Below are positions 1 to 9,249 of a stretch of DNA of 64,000 bases, one piece after another. Source of the stretch: Candidatus Poribacteria bacterium (GTDB lineage Bacteria > Poribacteria > WGA-4E > JAJDTR01). Made by a program: the position numbers and the translations under genes. The DNA is taken from contig JAJDTR010000029.1 of NCBI GenBank assembly GCA_022827055.1, positions 1-64,000 on the forward strand. The letters run 5' to 3'. A model generated the notes under the pieces. It ran no database searches and was not told where the DNA came from. It saw only the letters and a list, made by a program, of their open reading frames with translations. Numbering within the stretch: the first letter of the stretch is position 1; the number at the start of each line of letters is the position of its first letter.

Positions 1-2
1 TA

Positions 3-1355
3 ATTGCTCGTATTGCCGAATTGGAAGCTGAAAATCAGGCATTACGCGTCCGTATAACCGAATTGGAACAGCAGGTGTCGAAACTGTTAGCGGCCTCCAC
101 TTCACCTCCAAAAACACCTGTCCCCGAATTTGTCAAACCGAATCGACAGAAACGTCGTCGCAAAAAGCCGGGACAAAAACCGGGACACGCCGGCAGTTAC
201 CGACATCGTCCCACCGAAGCTGACGAAATTGTTGATATACCTATAAAGGACTGTCCCCATTGTCATGGAATGATTGAAAATGTCACAACCCACCAACAGT
301 ATGTTGAAGAAGTCATTCCGGCTCAGACGACAGTTGTCTGCTATCAGACACAGAGTGGATATTGCCCAAACTGCCAAAGGCGGGTGGAAAGCCGTCACCC
401 GCAACAAGTACCCCATCGGTTGATAGGCCCGCGGGCGTTGCTCATTGCTGCTGAATTGAAGCATGCCATGGGAGTACCGTATCGGAAAGTCGTCACAGTA
501 CTCAAACGACTGTGTGGGCTTTCTATTACCGCTGGCGCATTGGCGCAATCCATGCAATCGTTGGCGAAGTGGTTCACGCCCGAATATCAAGCCATTCAAA
601 CCGGATTGCGACAGAGTCTTTGTACCTATGTCGATGAAACCGGCTGGCGGTTAGACGGTCAATTATGCTGGCTTTGGGCATTCACCACAGACAGTTACAC
701 GCTTTATGAAGTTAATGCGAGTCGTGGACATCAAGTGGTTTTAGAACAATTGAGTGCAGATTATGACGGAGTCATTGTCAGTGACTTTTATACCGCTTAT
801 AACCCACTTCCCTACACCCAACAAAAGTGCTTGGTGCATTTGCTGCGTGAATTGTCTGACGTGAGAAAGACCAATCACACCCAAGAATATGCAGCATTCG
901 CCAAAAAACTAACGCGTTTGTTACGCGATGCCATTCGCCTCAAGCAGAAGCAGTCGGACATCACTCAATCTACCTTAGAGCGCCGATTCAAAAGGCTAAC
1001 CCACCGATTGGAGGAACTTGCTAAAGCCGACTATCACGATTCTGATTGTCAAAGGCTTGCCAAACGGTTAGCCAAACACAGCGATTCGTTATTTACCTTT
1101 CTGTCACACATGCAGGTGTCCACCGATAACAATCGCGCCGAGCGCGCTATACGACCCGCGGTGATAACTCGCAAAATATCGGGCGGTAATCGTTCACCCA
1201 AGGGCTCTGAAGCGTTAAGTATCATTACCAGTGTGATTCAAACTTGCAAACAACAGAACAAGGATTTCGTAGAGATTGGCTTGGAAATTATCCGCCGCTA
1301 TCATCAAGGACTTGATGCCGGCGTTCTGACTGTTGAGGCAACCGCACCAACCTAA
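3..1355 (+). CDS. tnpC: IS66 family transposase (TnpC), 5' end outside window
   Basis: DDE transposase of the IS66 family, which moves the element by cutting and joining at its inverted ends. The frame is open to the window edge and the first residues form a leucine-rich heptad coil typical of the IS66 N-terminus, so the start lies upstream; a TTG at 21 is only an internal codon. Numbered from 21, the protein shows a basic linker, two CxxC pairs (C78/C81 and C115/C118, the IS66 zinc finger) and the catalytic triad D205 (VDETGW), D255 (VSDFY) and E374 (NNRAERAIRP). No frameshift is seen. The accessory genes tnpA and tnpB, if present, would lie outside the window. Identification is secure. Confidence 0.95.
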   Translation: MARIAELEAENQALRVRITELEQQVSKLLAASTSPPKTPVPEFVKPNRQKRRRKKPGQKPGHAGSYRHRPTEADEIVDIPIKDCPHCHGMIENVTTHQQYVEEVIPAQTTVVCYQTQSGYCPNCQRRVESRHPQQVPHRLIGPRALLIAAELKHAMGVPYRKVVTVLKRLCGLSITAGALAQSMQSLAKWFTPEYQAIQTGLRQSLCTYVDETGWRLDGQLCWLWAFTTDSYTLYEVNASRGHQVVLEQLSADYDGVIVSDFYTAYNPLPYTQQKCLVHLLRELSDVRKTNHTQEYAAFAKKLTRLLRDAIRLKQKQSDITQSTLERRFKRLTHRLEELAKADYHDSDCQRLAKRLAKHSDSLFTFLSHMQVSTDNNRAERAIRPAVITRKISGGNRSPKGSEALSIITSVIQTCKQQNKDFVEIGLEIIRRYHQGLDAGVLTVEATAPT

Positions 1356-1425
1356 CCGCTTTTTAGTCAATTCAATGTTTTGTGAATTGATATTCACCAT
1401 AGAAATCAATGGACTAAACAGTTAC
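3..1425 (+). mobile_element. IS66 element, right-hand part
   Basis: The right end is placed at 1425 because the stretch 1413-1425 reads ACTAAACAGTTAC. Its complement starts with GTAA, as IS66-family ends do, and the same end recurs at the other small elements in this window. The next 8 bases, GAAAAAAG (1426-1433), would be the target duplication; the left copy is outside the window. Confidence 0.75.
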
Positions 1426-1433
1426 GAAAAAAG

Positions 1434-1568
1434 GTAACTGTTTAGTGCACGTCCGTTCTGGGCATGTAAGCCCCCGATTCGTCTGAATTAACATTGTACT
1501 TCCATACTCGGCGCGTTCTCTGCCCGCTCGATCTGGGGCAAATCCAAACCGGTGGACTAAAAAGTTAC
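1434..1568. mobile_element. 135-bp MITE-like element with IS66-type ends
   Basis: Left end GTAACTGTTTAGT (1434-1446) and right end ACTAAAAAGTTAC (1556-1568) are inverted repeats matching at 12 of 13 bases, and they match the IS66 end at 1413-1425. Flanks are GAAAAAAG before and CAAAAAAT after, an imperfect 8-bp duplication (6 of 8). No coding capacity is visible. It sits 8 bp from the IS66 right end, so arms 1413-1425 and 1434-1446 form a perfect 13-bp hairpin. Confidence 0.65.
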
Positions 1569-1704
1569 CAAAAAATAGATATGATGAAAGCATCCAATCT
1601 TGTTGGCGCAGCATTCGGAGTATTCACGTAGAGAAGAATTTATCCTTTGAACAGTGGTTTTGAAGAAGCCTTAGCTCGACTTTGTGTATCTGTAGCCTCT
1701 AAAA

Positions 1705-1768
1705 GCCCCAGCGGGGCGGAAGGTGTGTAGAAGCGCCAAAACCCCGTATGTCCAAGCCTCAGCGGGGC
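1705..1768. repeat. Two short GC-rich palindromes in tandem
   Basis: GCCCCAGCGGGGC at 1705-1717 and GCCTCAGCGGGGC at 1756-1768 lie in related contexts (an AAG before, GG-AGGT or GATAGGT after). They could be a degenerate REP-like repeat or hairpins in the 3' region between IS66 and the minus-strand permease. Nothing else is seen in 1569-1928. Confidence 0.5.
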
Positions 1769-1928
1769 GATAGGTTGCAGGATGTCAGAAATCGTTGGCG
1801 ACTTTTTCAATGGTCGACCAAAATAACCAGATGGTTAAAATCTCCCCCGCTTTTCTCCAACGCTTGATTGACACCGTCTGTTATACCGCTTGTAGGCATA
1901 TATGAAATGGGCGAGCGCTGACGCTCTG

Positions 1929-3332
1929 TCAAACCTGTGCGCGCAGAAAGGCGAGATAGGCACCGGACATGAGAATTACGACAACAACTGCCAACAGTAG
2001 CAAATCAGTTGTTACGGCATTGAAGTCACGACCTAGACTGAGTATATCTTCAAATCGCGGAATCGAATCCGGACTGACGGGTTTCCGAGACATTCCCTCG
2101 CGGACACCAATGATATGGGGGCTGTCAGGATCAGCGCTATCCGTGTCAGTGACGAATTCGCGGTATTGATGGGCGTATCGTTTGACATTTTCCAAGAATT
2201 GAAGGTGGCGATTAAAGCCGGTCCCGGCAAAGGATTCCAGAAGGTGTTGGACAAGCGACGCGGGAGAGATACGGATAATGGAACGCGCGAACTTAACCTG
2301 AGCAATTTGCTGGGTCAAATGTTCCTCATTCAGTTTTTCATTACGCTCCGCATCATCGATGACAAGTCTTCCGTTCGCCAGCATTCTCATTGAAGGATCA
2401 ATTTCTTCTATTCGGATTTCCTCGGCTCGGACCTCATCCATTAACAGGGTTTGTCGTTGCCGGTAATCGTCGGCGGTCATTGGTGCAGGTGAAAATCTAC
2501 TGGCTATTGAGGCTAGGGTGCCAGGTGAGAAAACGACAAAAGTAACCCAGGTCAACAGGAGGATTACGAGACCTACGGCACTCTGTCGTACGCGCGCCGA
2601 TATGAGCAATCCTAAGGCGATAAAAAGACCGGTGTAGAGAAGCGCCAGAAAGAAGATGATGCTCAAACGTCTCCACGTCTCGACGTCAAGGTGGACATCG
2701 CCTGAAACGTAGATTACAAAAAGGTTAATTAGCACAGCAAGCGTGAAAGGCATAAATATGCTCAGTAGTGCCCCTAAGAACTTTCCGATTAACACAGTGT
2801 GACGCGGCATCGAGTTTGCCAATATCAAGCGCAGCGTGCCACGTTCGCGTTCTCCCGAGATTGAGTCAAATGTGAACAGTATCGCAATCAGGCTCAAGAC
2901 ATAGCCGGCAATGAATCCCCAATCGATTTTGACGGCATCCGAACGAATATTCTGGAGATTGGGAGCGGCAGATGGGTATTCCAGTCTCCAGAAACCCTTT
3001 AAACCACTAGAGGAGGACCAACCGAAGCGGCTGGCGTCAACCACGTCTGACAGAAAATCTTCACCGCCTTCTGCGCAAAAGCGAAGAGGTGAGGGTTTTT
3101 TATATAGTAATCCGGGGCCCTCCTGGGCAAGCGCGTACAGATTGGTTCGAGAGGTTAGAGTGTTCCAATAATCGGTGACAGAGGTACGGTATCTTTGTAT
3201 TCGTTCCGGATGTTCTCGGAGATGTAAGACTGCATTGGTCAGCATCAATGCAACCAGCAGAAGTGTCGCAAGGGCAAAGCGAAGGCTATTGAGGTTGTCG
3301 TAAATTTCGCGTTTCGCGATGTGCCAAATCAT
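1929..3332 (-). CDS. ABC-2 type transporter permease (second of a pair)
   Basis: Integral membrane subunit of an ABC-2 exporter. It shows a first membrane helix near residues 18-36, then a polar, presumably periplasmic, stretch of about 100 residues, a block of about five hydrophobic helices (roughly 145-285) with the conserved GERERGTLRL segment found after helix 2 in NosY/GldF-like permeases, a second polar region, and a last helix at the C-terminus. It lies 127 bp downstream of a paralogous permease on the same strand, so the two may form a heterodimer. The likely ATPase partner is divergently encoded at 6082-6813. The substrate cannot be told from sequence. Confidence 0.85.
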   Translation of the reverse strand: MIWHIAKREIYDNLNSLRFALATLLLVALMLTNAVLHLREHPERIQRYRTSVTDYWNTLTSRTNLYALAQEGPGLLYKKPSPLRFCAEGGEDFLSDVVDASRFGWSSSSGLKGFWRLEYPSAAPNLQNIRSDAVKIDWGFIAGYVLSLIAILFTFDSISGERERGTLRLILANSMPRHTVLIGKFLGALLSIFMPFTLAVLINLFVIYVSGDVHLDVETWRRLSIIFFLALLYTGLFIALGLLISARVRQSAVGLVILLLTWVTFVVFSPGTLASIASRFSPAPMTADDYRQRQTLLMDEVRAEEIRIEEIDPSMRMLANGRLVIDDAERNEKLNEEHLTQQIAQVKFARSIIRISPASLVQHLLESFAGTGFNRHLQFLENVKRYAHQYREFVTDTDSADPDSPHIIGVREGMSRKPVSPDSIPRFEDILSLGRDFNAVTTDLLLLAVVVVILMSGAYLAFLRAQV

Positions 3333-3459
3333 AATGTCCCGATTTCAAATTGCAGGTCATATAATTGATGGGTTTCCAAGATAAAGATTCTTTGAAGGCG
3401 AGATGTGTTTATTCCATCGTTCTTTCTCGTCAATCTTGTCCGCTCCCACATTCTATTGA

Positions 3460-4968
3460 CTACACTTCGCTTCTTTGAAATATCAGAAATATCGCCATGA
3501 ACAGCGCTAGGTTGATTATCAATAGTAAGAATAAATCGGGGAGTGCTCGTGTCGCGTTTGTTGCAACATCACTTCTCTGAAAGGAAAACTGTGGCAGCGT
3601 GCTCCAGTCTGCCGCGCTTTCGTCTGAAGAAAACCAATGTCGAGATCCGAACGTTTTGTTATCGGCGAAATAGTCAATCACAGTCTGCCGGTACTGTCGC
3701 GCGGCGTCAAAAAAATCTCGAACGCCGCGCAGATCGGTGCCAGCCCACGCCTGTGTCGCCGCTTCGTATACTCCCACTGGTGAGAGTTTGAGCAAGATTC
3801 CTTCCGTGTTCGCCGGTTGAACGAAGAGATGTTCCAGTGCTGGCTTGCGGACGAGCCACGTTTGTTCTGCGGTGTCGATAGTTTGAGACCCAAGGAAACT
3901 GAAATACTTCTGCAAGTGAGAAACTTGAGATTCGAGTTCGTCATCCAGAGCAGTGAAGTGTACGAAGTCGCGGCGGAAGCAACTTAACGTCGACAACTTG
4001 GCCGCATGATAATTGCCGGAGGAGGCGACGCCCAGAATCTCATAAAAAATCCAATCCTCCCCCGGTACGGCGTCGTTGGCAAGGAATTGTTTCCGTTCTC
4101 TCTCAAATTCGTCCCACAACTGTTTCATCTGATTGAATGCGGAATTCGCGCGCGATTTAAGGTTCTCTGAAGAATGGGTCATGGCAAGAATCATGTTGGG
4201 GTACACCAACACCAAGAATCCCCAGACAAACAGGGAGATCATGAGCGCAGTGCTGGTCCTTCGCGTCATTGCTGAAATCAGTAATCCGGCGAGGTAGAAC
4301 ACGGAGAGATAAGCAAGCGATGCAAGGACGATTCCTCCGATGCGCAGGAAATCAGGTACGCCGAGCGAGAAAGGAGCAGTAGTCGTTAACAGAATCAGCG
4401 AGAGCAGTAGACTCAGCATCAGCGGGATAAGCAGGCAGAGCATTGCGCCGATGTATTTTGCCAGAAGCACATGTCCGCGGCTAAGGGGGTGTGTCAATAC
4501 CAAACGCAACGTCCCCCGTTCGCGTTCGCCCGCCAGCGCGTCATAGGCAAAAATTAGCGCCATCAAGCTGAGCACTACCTCAAATATGAAAACAATATCA
4601 ATCGAATTGAAGATGTTGAGAAACGGATTGTCCGAGCCGCTCATCTCGGCATCCCAGAGTGTGGGCACGAGGGCGTAGGATACCTCAACCTGGTTTCCCA
4701 GCCGTTTATCCAATCCGACATTGAAAATGCTCAGCGGATTCGGGGGCCGGTCAACGACCACCTTTCCCGCCGAATAGGTTTTTGTTTCCTGCAATTGCTG
4801 TCGATGCGTTTCGAGGGCGGTGTAATAACTAGCAAGTCGCCCCTCATAATCTTCGATGAGGACAGCAGTATTGGCGACCACGAGCAACAACGTAATCAGC
4901 GTTGTGGCAGCGAACCGGAATGTCATCAGATTGTCAAGGAGTTCTCGACGTATAAGTGTAATCAGCAT
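3460..4968 (-). CDS. ABC-2 type transporter permease (first of a pair)
   Basis: Paralogue of the permease at 1929-3332 with the same plan: N-terminal helix (LITLIRRELLDNL context), polar loop of about 130 residues, a helix block containing GERERGTLRLVLTHPLSRG, a further polar region, and a C-terminal helix. The frame is open to 5010, but the ATG at 4968 has GAGGG 7 bases upstream and its protein aligns with the start of the paralogue, so I use it. The two permeases differ mainly in the soluble loops. Transcription is away from the ATPase-TolC genes, with about 1.1 kb between. Confidence 0.85.
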   Translation of the reverse strand: MLITLIRRELLDNLMTFRFAATTLITLLLVVANTAVLIEDYEGRLASYYTALETHRQQLQETKTYSAGKVVVDRPPNPLSIFNVGLDKRLGNQVEVSYALVPTLWDAEMSGSDNPFLNIFNSIDIVFIFEVVLSLMALIFAYDALAGERERGTLRLVLTHPLSRGHVLLAKYIGAMLCLLIPLMLSLLLSLILLTTTAPFSLGVPDFLRIGGIVLASLAYLSVFYLAGLLISAMTRRTSTALMISLFVWGFLVLVYPNMILAMTHSSENLKSRANSAFNQMKQLWDEFERERKQFLANDAVPGEDWIFYEILGVASSGNYHAAKLSTLSCFRRDFVHFTALDDELESQVSHLQKYFSFLGSQTIDTAEQTWLVRKPALEHLFVQPANTEGILLKLSPVGVYEAATQAWAGTDLRGVRDFFDAARQYRQTVIDYFADNKTFGSRHWFSSDESAADWSTLPQFSFQRSDVATNATRALPDLFLLLIINLALFMAIFLIFQRSEV

Positions 4969-6081
4969 TAAGTTACCCTCGCGCATCAACGCCCGAAACC
5001 ATGCGTGCATTGCAGACCCGACAGCCGTAACCCTTTGGATCTGGTATAATCTAGAACTGCCATTTTCTCATGAGAATCGCCCGAATGCCCGCTACTTTGT
5101 GAGCATTGGTTCGACATATATGATAGCATAATCACACGACATTCTCACTTAGGTCCTGAATAGCAAACGCTTGGCGCCCATTGTATTGCAAACCGTATTG
5201 ACTTCTGGTACCATCTCAATGGGATTTTGCTTTGGTGTTGGAAGGTCTTATGCACATGAAATCTATCACCAGATACTTAATGTGTTGTCGAACGTGCTTT
5301 CGATAAGCAATCGGAAGCATTTGTCACAGTGAAATCTCCAAACAATCATCATTGATGCCACCGATCAACCCTTTAAACGTCTAACAACAGGACAGTGTGT
5401 TTAATACAGCGGTAGAAAATCGGCCACAATGAAACTTCAGTAACTGTTTAGTCTTTCACTCTGTTTTGGAATGTCGGACCGTCGTTCTGCAGTTTAATCC
5501 CCGTTCCTACATCATGAGCATCATGTAGGAGCGATCTCCAGGTGGCGATTTCCTGTTGGCGTGTAAGTTCTGGACTGAACTAAACAATTACGAACTTCAA
5601 CTGATCGCGTGTTTGGCGCTGTTAGTAATACTGTCGGTTAGCCGGCGCAAAGGTAGCGCTTACGATTACACAATTCTAAAGGTGAGACGTCCGGAAATCC
5701 TTCCCTGATACCGAGAAGTCGGCTGTTAGGGGTTAACGGGGCATAGCCAATCTGTATGCCAGCAGTTTCATTCCCATCAAATAAAGTCGGAGCAAGCTCT
5801 TAACTCAGGAGGCAAGGCAATTCAACCGGCAGTTGGTAACGAATAGGATCACCAATGTGCGCGTCGTCAGATGGTGTAAGAACTATCACATCACCAATGA
5901 AATCTATATAGATAAACGTTGCACGAATTGGAAAACTTGGAACGTGATTGCTGCGGTCGTTAACACGGTACACTTCTCCACACGTTGGCAAGCAGCCTGG
6001 AAATTTCGATCTCCAAGATTACAGCAACCAAATAAATCTGTTATAGAAAGATGTCAAATCCGATTATAGGAGGGCTTTATC
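4969..6081. other. 1.1-kb divergent intergenic region
   Basis: Separates the permease pair from the ATPase gene. It holds the MITE at 5440-5591. Elsewhere I see no convincing gene. A minus-strand frame at 5800-5991 (63 codons from a TTG, no Shine-Dalgarno) reads fairly protein-like but matches nothing I know, so it is left as a possible remnant. Confidence 0.5.
5440..5591. mobile_element. 152-bp MITE with IS66-type ends
   Basis: Left end GTAACTGTTTAGT (5440-5452), right end ACTAAACAATTAC (5579-5591), matching as inverted repeats at 12 of 13 bases. Flanks AAACTTCA (5432-5439) and GAACTTCA (5592-5599) agree at 7 of 8, as expected for an 8-bp IS66-type target duplication. It contains a small inner palindrome around CATCATGAGCATCATG but no gene. 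Confidence 0.8.
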
Positions 6082-6813
6082 ATGTTAGAAACCAGAGACC
6101 TGACAAAAGTCTATGATAATACGATTCGCGCCGTCAATGAATTGAACCTGAAGATTGGATCGGGAGAGATCTACGTTATCCTCGGCGCAAATGGCGCCGG
6201 CAAAAGCACCACCATCTCCATGCTATTGAATTTCATTGCCCCAACGAGCGGTACGGCGTTTGTCAATGATATTGAGATTCCCAAGTTTCCGCTTGAGGCG
6301 AAGAAGCATCTCGCGTACGTGTCCGAAAACGTTGAACTCTATCGAAACTTCACCGCTCGACAAAACCTCGAGTTTTTCACCAAACTCGGAGGCAATAAGA
6401 AGGTGACCCGCGACGAACTGGACGCGACGCTTGCCCGCGTCGGTTTGCCGGAAGAATCCTTCAAACGTCGGGTGAAGACTTTTTCGAAGGGTATGCGGCA
6501 ACGGTTGGGGATTGCAATAGCCATAATGAAGGGCGCCGATGCGATACTTCTTGATGAACCGACATCCGGATTGGATCCGAAGGGCGGAGCAGATTTCCTG
6601 AACCTATTGCGCGAATTAAAGAGCGAAGGGAAAGCCATCTTCATGTCCACGCACGACATATTCCGCGCCAAGGAGATTGCCGATCGGATTGGGATTCTTG
6701 TCCAGGGAAACCTGGTGCGCGAACTTTCACGTCACGAGATTGAAACCGAGGATTTGGAAGCCCTGTACCTCCGTTATGTGGCGGGATACGAGTCGGAAGA
6801 GGAAGTGGCATGA
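6082..6813 (+). CDS. ABC transporter ATP-binding protein
   Basis: Cytoplasmic ATPase expected to drive the ABC-2 permeases encoded divergently upstream. All nucleotide-binding motifs are present: Walker A GANGAGKST at residues 35-43, ABC signature FSKGMRQR at 134-141, Walker B AILLDEP at 154-160 with catalytic E159, and the switch histidine H191 in MSTHD. GGAGGG lies 7 bases before the ATG. It belongs to the CcmA/NatA-like group that pairs with ABC-2 permeases. The next gene starts about 130 bp downstream on the same strand, so ATPase, NEW3 protein and TolC-like channel probably form an operon. Confidence 0.93.
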   Translation: MLETRDLTKVYDNTIRAVNELNLKIGSGEIYVILGANGAGKSTTISMLLNFIAPTSGTAFVNDIEIPKFPLEAKKHLAYVSENVELYRNFTARQNLEFFTKLGGNKKVTRDELDATLARVGLPEESFKRRVKTFSKGMRQRLGIAIAIMKGADAILLDEPTSGLDPKGGADFLNLLRELKSEGKAIFMSTHDIFRAKEIADRIGILVQGNLVRELSRHEIETEDLEALYLRYVAGYESEEEVA

Positions 6814-6942
6814 ATCGCTGTGTCGCGTTCCTATTGTCGTGCCCACCTCCTCTTTTGCTTCGTCGTCATACAGCCTTATATTTGGCAGCACAGTTCTGCC
6901 ATTTATGTGTGCTTTCCCATGTTTTTGAAGGAGAAACTCCGC

Positions 6943-9249
6943 GTGCAAAGAATGTACCTCTTCTTGATAGTCAGTCTGATGTTGCTATCAGGTCATGAAC
7001 CGGTCCGGTCACAGCCGGCGGATTCCCAGTTTGCGCCAGAATCTGAGGAGGCGCGCACCAGGGATGAGCAGCTTCGGCAGATTCAGATTGACAAAGCAAA
7101 GCTTAAAATGGAGCTAGCCAAAAAGCTGATGGAGAAGAAAGAAGACGAGCTTAAGAACCTAAAGACTATGCTCCAAGAAGCCAATAATATCGTGACCGTC
7201 CAAGAGGTGAATCGTGCCGAGGAGGAATACGAGGTCGCCAAGTCAGACTATGAGGACGCAAAACTGGACTTGCAAAACACCGAACTCGATTCACTGAAGG
7301 CGGCTTGGCACATCACTATCTTGGACACGCGGCGGTATGAAGCACGAGATGGTAGGGAAATGTTCTCTATTACGTTAAAAAACAGCTCACTGCCGGTCAA
7401 ATTAGAGGAAAGTTCACGGGTTCTGGAACGGGACGTTATCATCAGCGCGCAAATAGACGACATATTGGTCTCGATTAAAGATCAAGGGGACTTTGGGCGA
7501 GAAGGTGCGATTGTCGCCACTCCGTACGAGGTACGTATTCCCTCCCTGAAGGAAGGTGAGGAGAAGACCCTAGAGTTTGAACTCGTCAAAGATGAAGTGC
7601 AGGACGTGGTCGTTAGCTTAGCATATCTTGACCTTAAGGATGACCGTAACATCCATCTCAAACAGGAGGAACCCTATATCTCGGTGCTGTCTGCGCGGCG
7701 GTACAAGGAGGGAGATCGGCGAAGACTTGAAATTGTCCTCAAGTACGGAGCGACTTTGGATCGTTCCGTACCCCAAGCTAATCAGGACATTGGCGATGGG
7801 GGACCGCCTACTGGGCTAGATGAGATCGCACAAGAGATTAACAACGTCTACGTTTCAATTAAGGATGAAAAGGATGCAATAATCGGCGTACCGTATGAAA
7901 TTCGTATCCCGAATCTAAAGAATCAGCAGTCAAAAACCCTGGACTTTGAACTGCGCCGCAACGTGGACAGCATTATCGTGAGCCTGCGGTATCTTGAGCA
8001 GATATATCCTTACAAGATTCATCTTGAGGAGGACACCCGCCACATCTCAATTATTAGTGCCAAAAAATATCGCGAGAACAATCAAATAATGGTCACCGTC
8101 CGCCTGAAGAACACCTCGACAACGGAATCTATGCCGATTAACGCCACACCGGAAGAAATCGCCGCCGCCAATGAAATTCGTTCCATCTTCGTTTCTCTCA
8201 AGGACATTGACTCGACAAGCGGGGCTGAATCGACGAATATTGCCCAGCCGTATGAACAAAAGATACCGCTGCTGGGCTACAATGATAAGGTCGACCTGAC
8301 GTTCCAACTTCAGAAGGATGTGGACTCAATCATGATCGCATTGAAATACCCTGATCTCGTAGAGACGGACAATCGCTTGGTATATCTACAGAAGGAGTCG
8401 GAAGAGGATGTGGTCAATGTGAGTTCGCTGCAGTTCTCCCAAGAAGGTAAGCTCGGAAGTATTGTTACCTATGATATGACACTGGATCGGTTGGCGGAGA
8501 CAGAGAATACTTTCCAGTTGCGGATTATCAATCTTCTCAATCGCTTGACTTTTGAATTTCAAGATACCGAGAGCAAGTCGCGTGTGTCCCAAGTTAAATT
8601 TACACAGGCGCAGTCCAAACGAGATCTGTCTCTCATTATCCACCTGACCGAAGAGCTTGATGCCTCCTATCTTGATAAGACGCTGGAATTTTTCGTAGCC
8701 GTCATTGATGCAGAGGAAGCCCAACAACTCGGCGGCGTGAACAATCGCCTAGATCTCACCCCGGATCAGATTAGCGCGATTAAAGGCGGTATCGAGCGGT
8801 TTGAACTTATACCCAAAGGTGTGCCGGAGATTGAGTTATTTATCCCAAGTTCGTATCACACCATCAAAATCGGAGAACAGATAGACATGACGCTAAAGTT
8901 ACGGAATATTGGAACACGAGATCTAGTCGATATTCGTATGATGGTCGATGTTTACACCGATTGGCGTTATGTCGTCGAACCGGAAGTCGTCGCGGAATTG
9001 CCGCGGAGTGAAGAAACCGATGTGCATCTGACGCTTATCCCATCTCCGGATGTAGGGGTGGGAGAGTACGAGGCAAAGGTCAATGCGGAACTCACGGTTG
9101 ATAATCGTTTTGTTGAAGCGCGAGAAAAGACGGTGCGAGTTCACATCCAATCGCAGGCTAGGCTCTCGGTAACAGCAGTTCTGTCTGGGGTGCTCGTACT
9201 ATTGGTCATTGGGATAGCCATTGTCACCGTACGACTCAGTCGGCGGTAG
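6943..9249 (+). CDS. Membrane-anchored periplasmic protein: helical hairpin, three beta repeats, NEW3 domain
   Basis: Start chosen at GTG 6943 because AAGGAG (6928-6933) lies 9 bases upstream and the first residues then form a signal peptide (MYLFLIVSLMLLSG). In order: two long charged helices separated by a short turn (about 7045-7190 and 7200-7300), like the alpha-hairpin of HlyD/MacA-type membrane fusion proteins; three tandem repeats of about 122 residues starting at 7309, 7675 and 8041, each with an Ile-Ser-x-Leu-Ser-Ala-x-x-Tyr-like entry and a PYE-x-x-IP core; a further beta region; an NPCBM-associated NEW3-like domain (about 8827-9150); and one C-terminal membrane helix (9163-9237). 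It sits between ABC ATPase and TolC genes, so I infer an export adaptor. Function is not established. Confidence 0.8.
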   Translation: MQRMYLFLIVSLMLLSGHEPVRSQPADSQFAPESEEARTRDEQLRQIQIDKAKLKMELAKKLMEKKEDELKNLKTMLQEANNIVTVQEVNRAEEEYEVAKSDYEDAKLDLQNTELDSLKAAWHITILDTRRYEARDGREMFSITLKNSSLPVKLEESSRVLERDVIISAQIDDILVSIKDQGDFGREGAIVATPYEVRIPSLKEGEEKTLEFELVKDEVQDVVVSLAYLDLKDDRNIHLKQEEPYISVLSARRYKEGDRRRLEIVLKYGATLDRSVPQANQDIGDGGPPTGLDEIAQEINNVYVSIKDEKDAIIGVPYEIRIPNLKNQQSKTLDFELRRNVDSIIVSLRYLEQIYPYKIHLEEDTRHISIISAKKYRENNQIMVTVRLKNTSTTESMPINATPEEIAAANEIRSIFVSLKDIDSTSGAESTNIAQPYEQKIPLLGYNDKVDLTFQLQKDVDSIMIALKYPDLVETDNRLVYLQKESEEDVVNVSSLQFSQEGKLGSIVTYDMTLDRLAETENTFQLRIINLLNRLTFEFQDTESKSRVSQVKFTQAQSKRDLSLIIHLTEELDASYLDKTLEFFVAVIDAEEAQQLGGVNNRLDLTPDQISAIKGGIERFELIPKGVPEIELFIPSSYHTIKIGEQIDMTLKLRNIGTRDLVDIRMMVDVYTDWRYVVEPEVVAELPRSEETDVHLTLIPSPDVGVGEYEAKVNAELTVDNRFVEAREKTVRVHIQSQARLSVTAVLSGVLVLLVIGIAIVTVRLSRR

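Noticed and set aside
5800-5991. 63-codon minus-strand frame in the divergent region
   Set aside because: Reads somewhat protein-like but starts at TTG without a ribosome site and matches no family I know; mentioned only in the intergenic entry.
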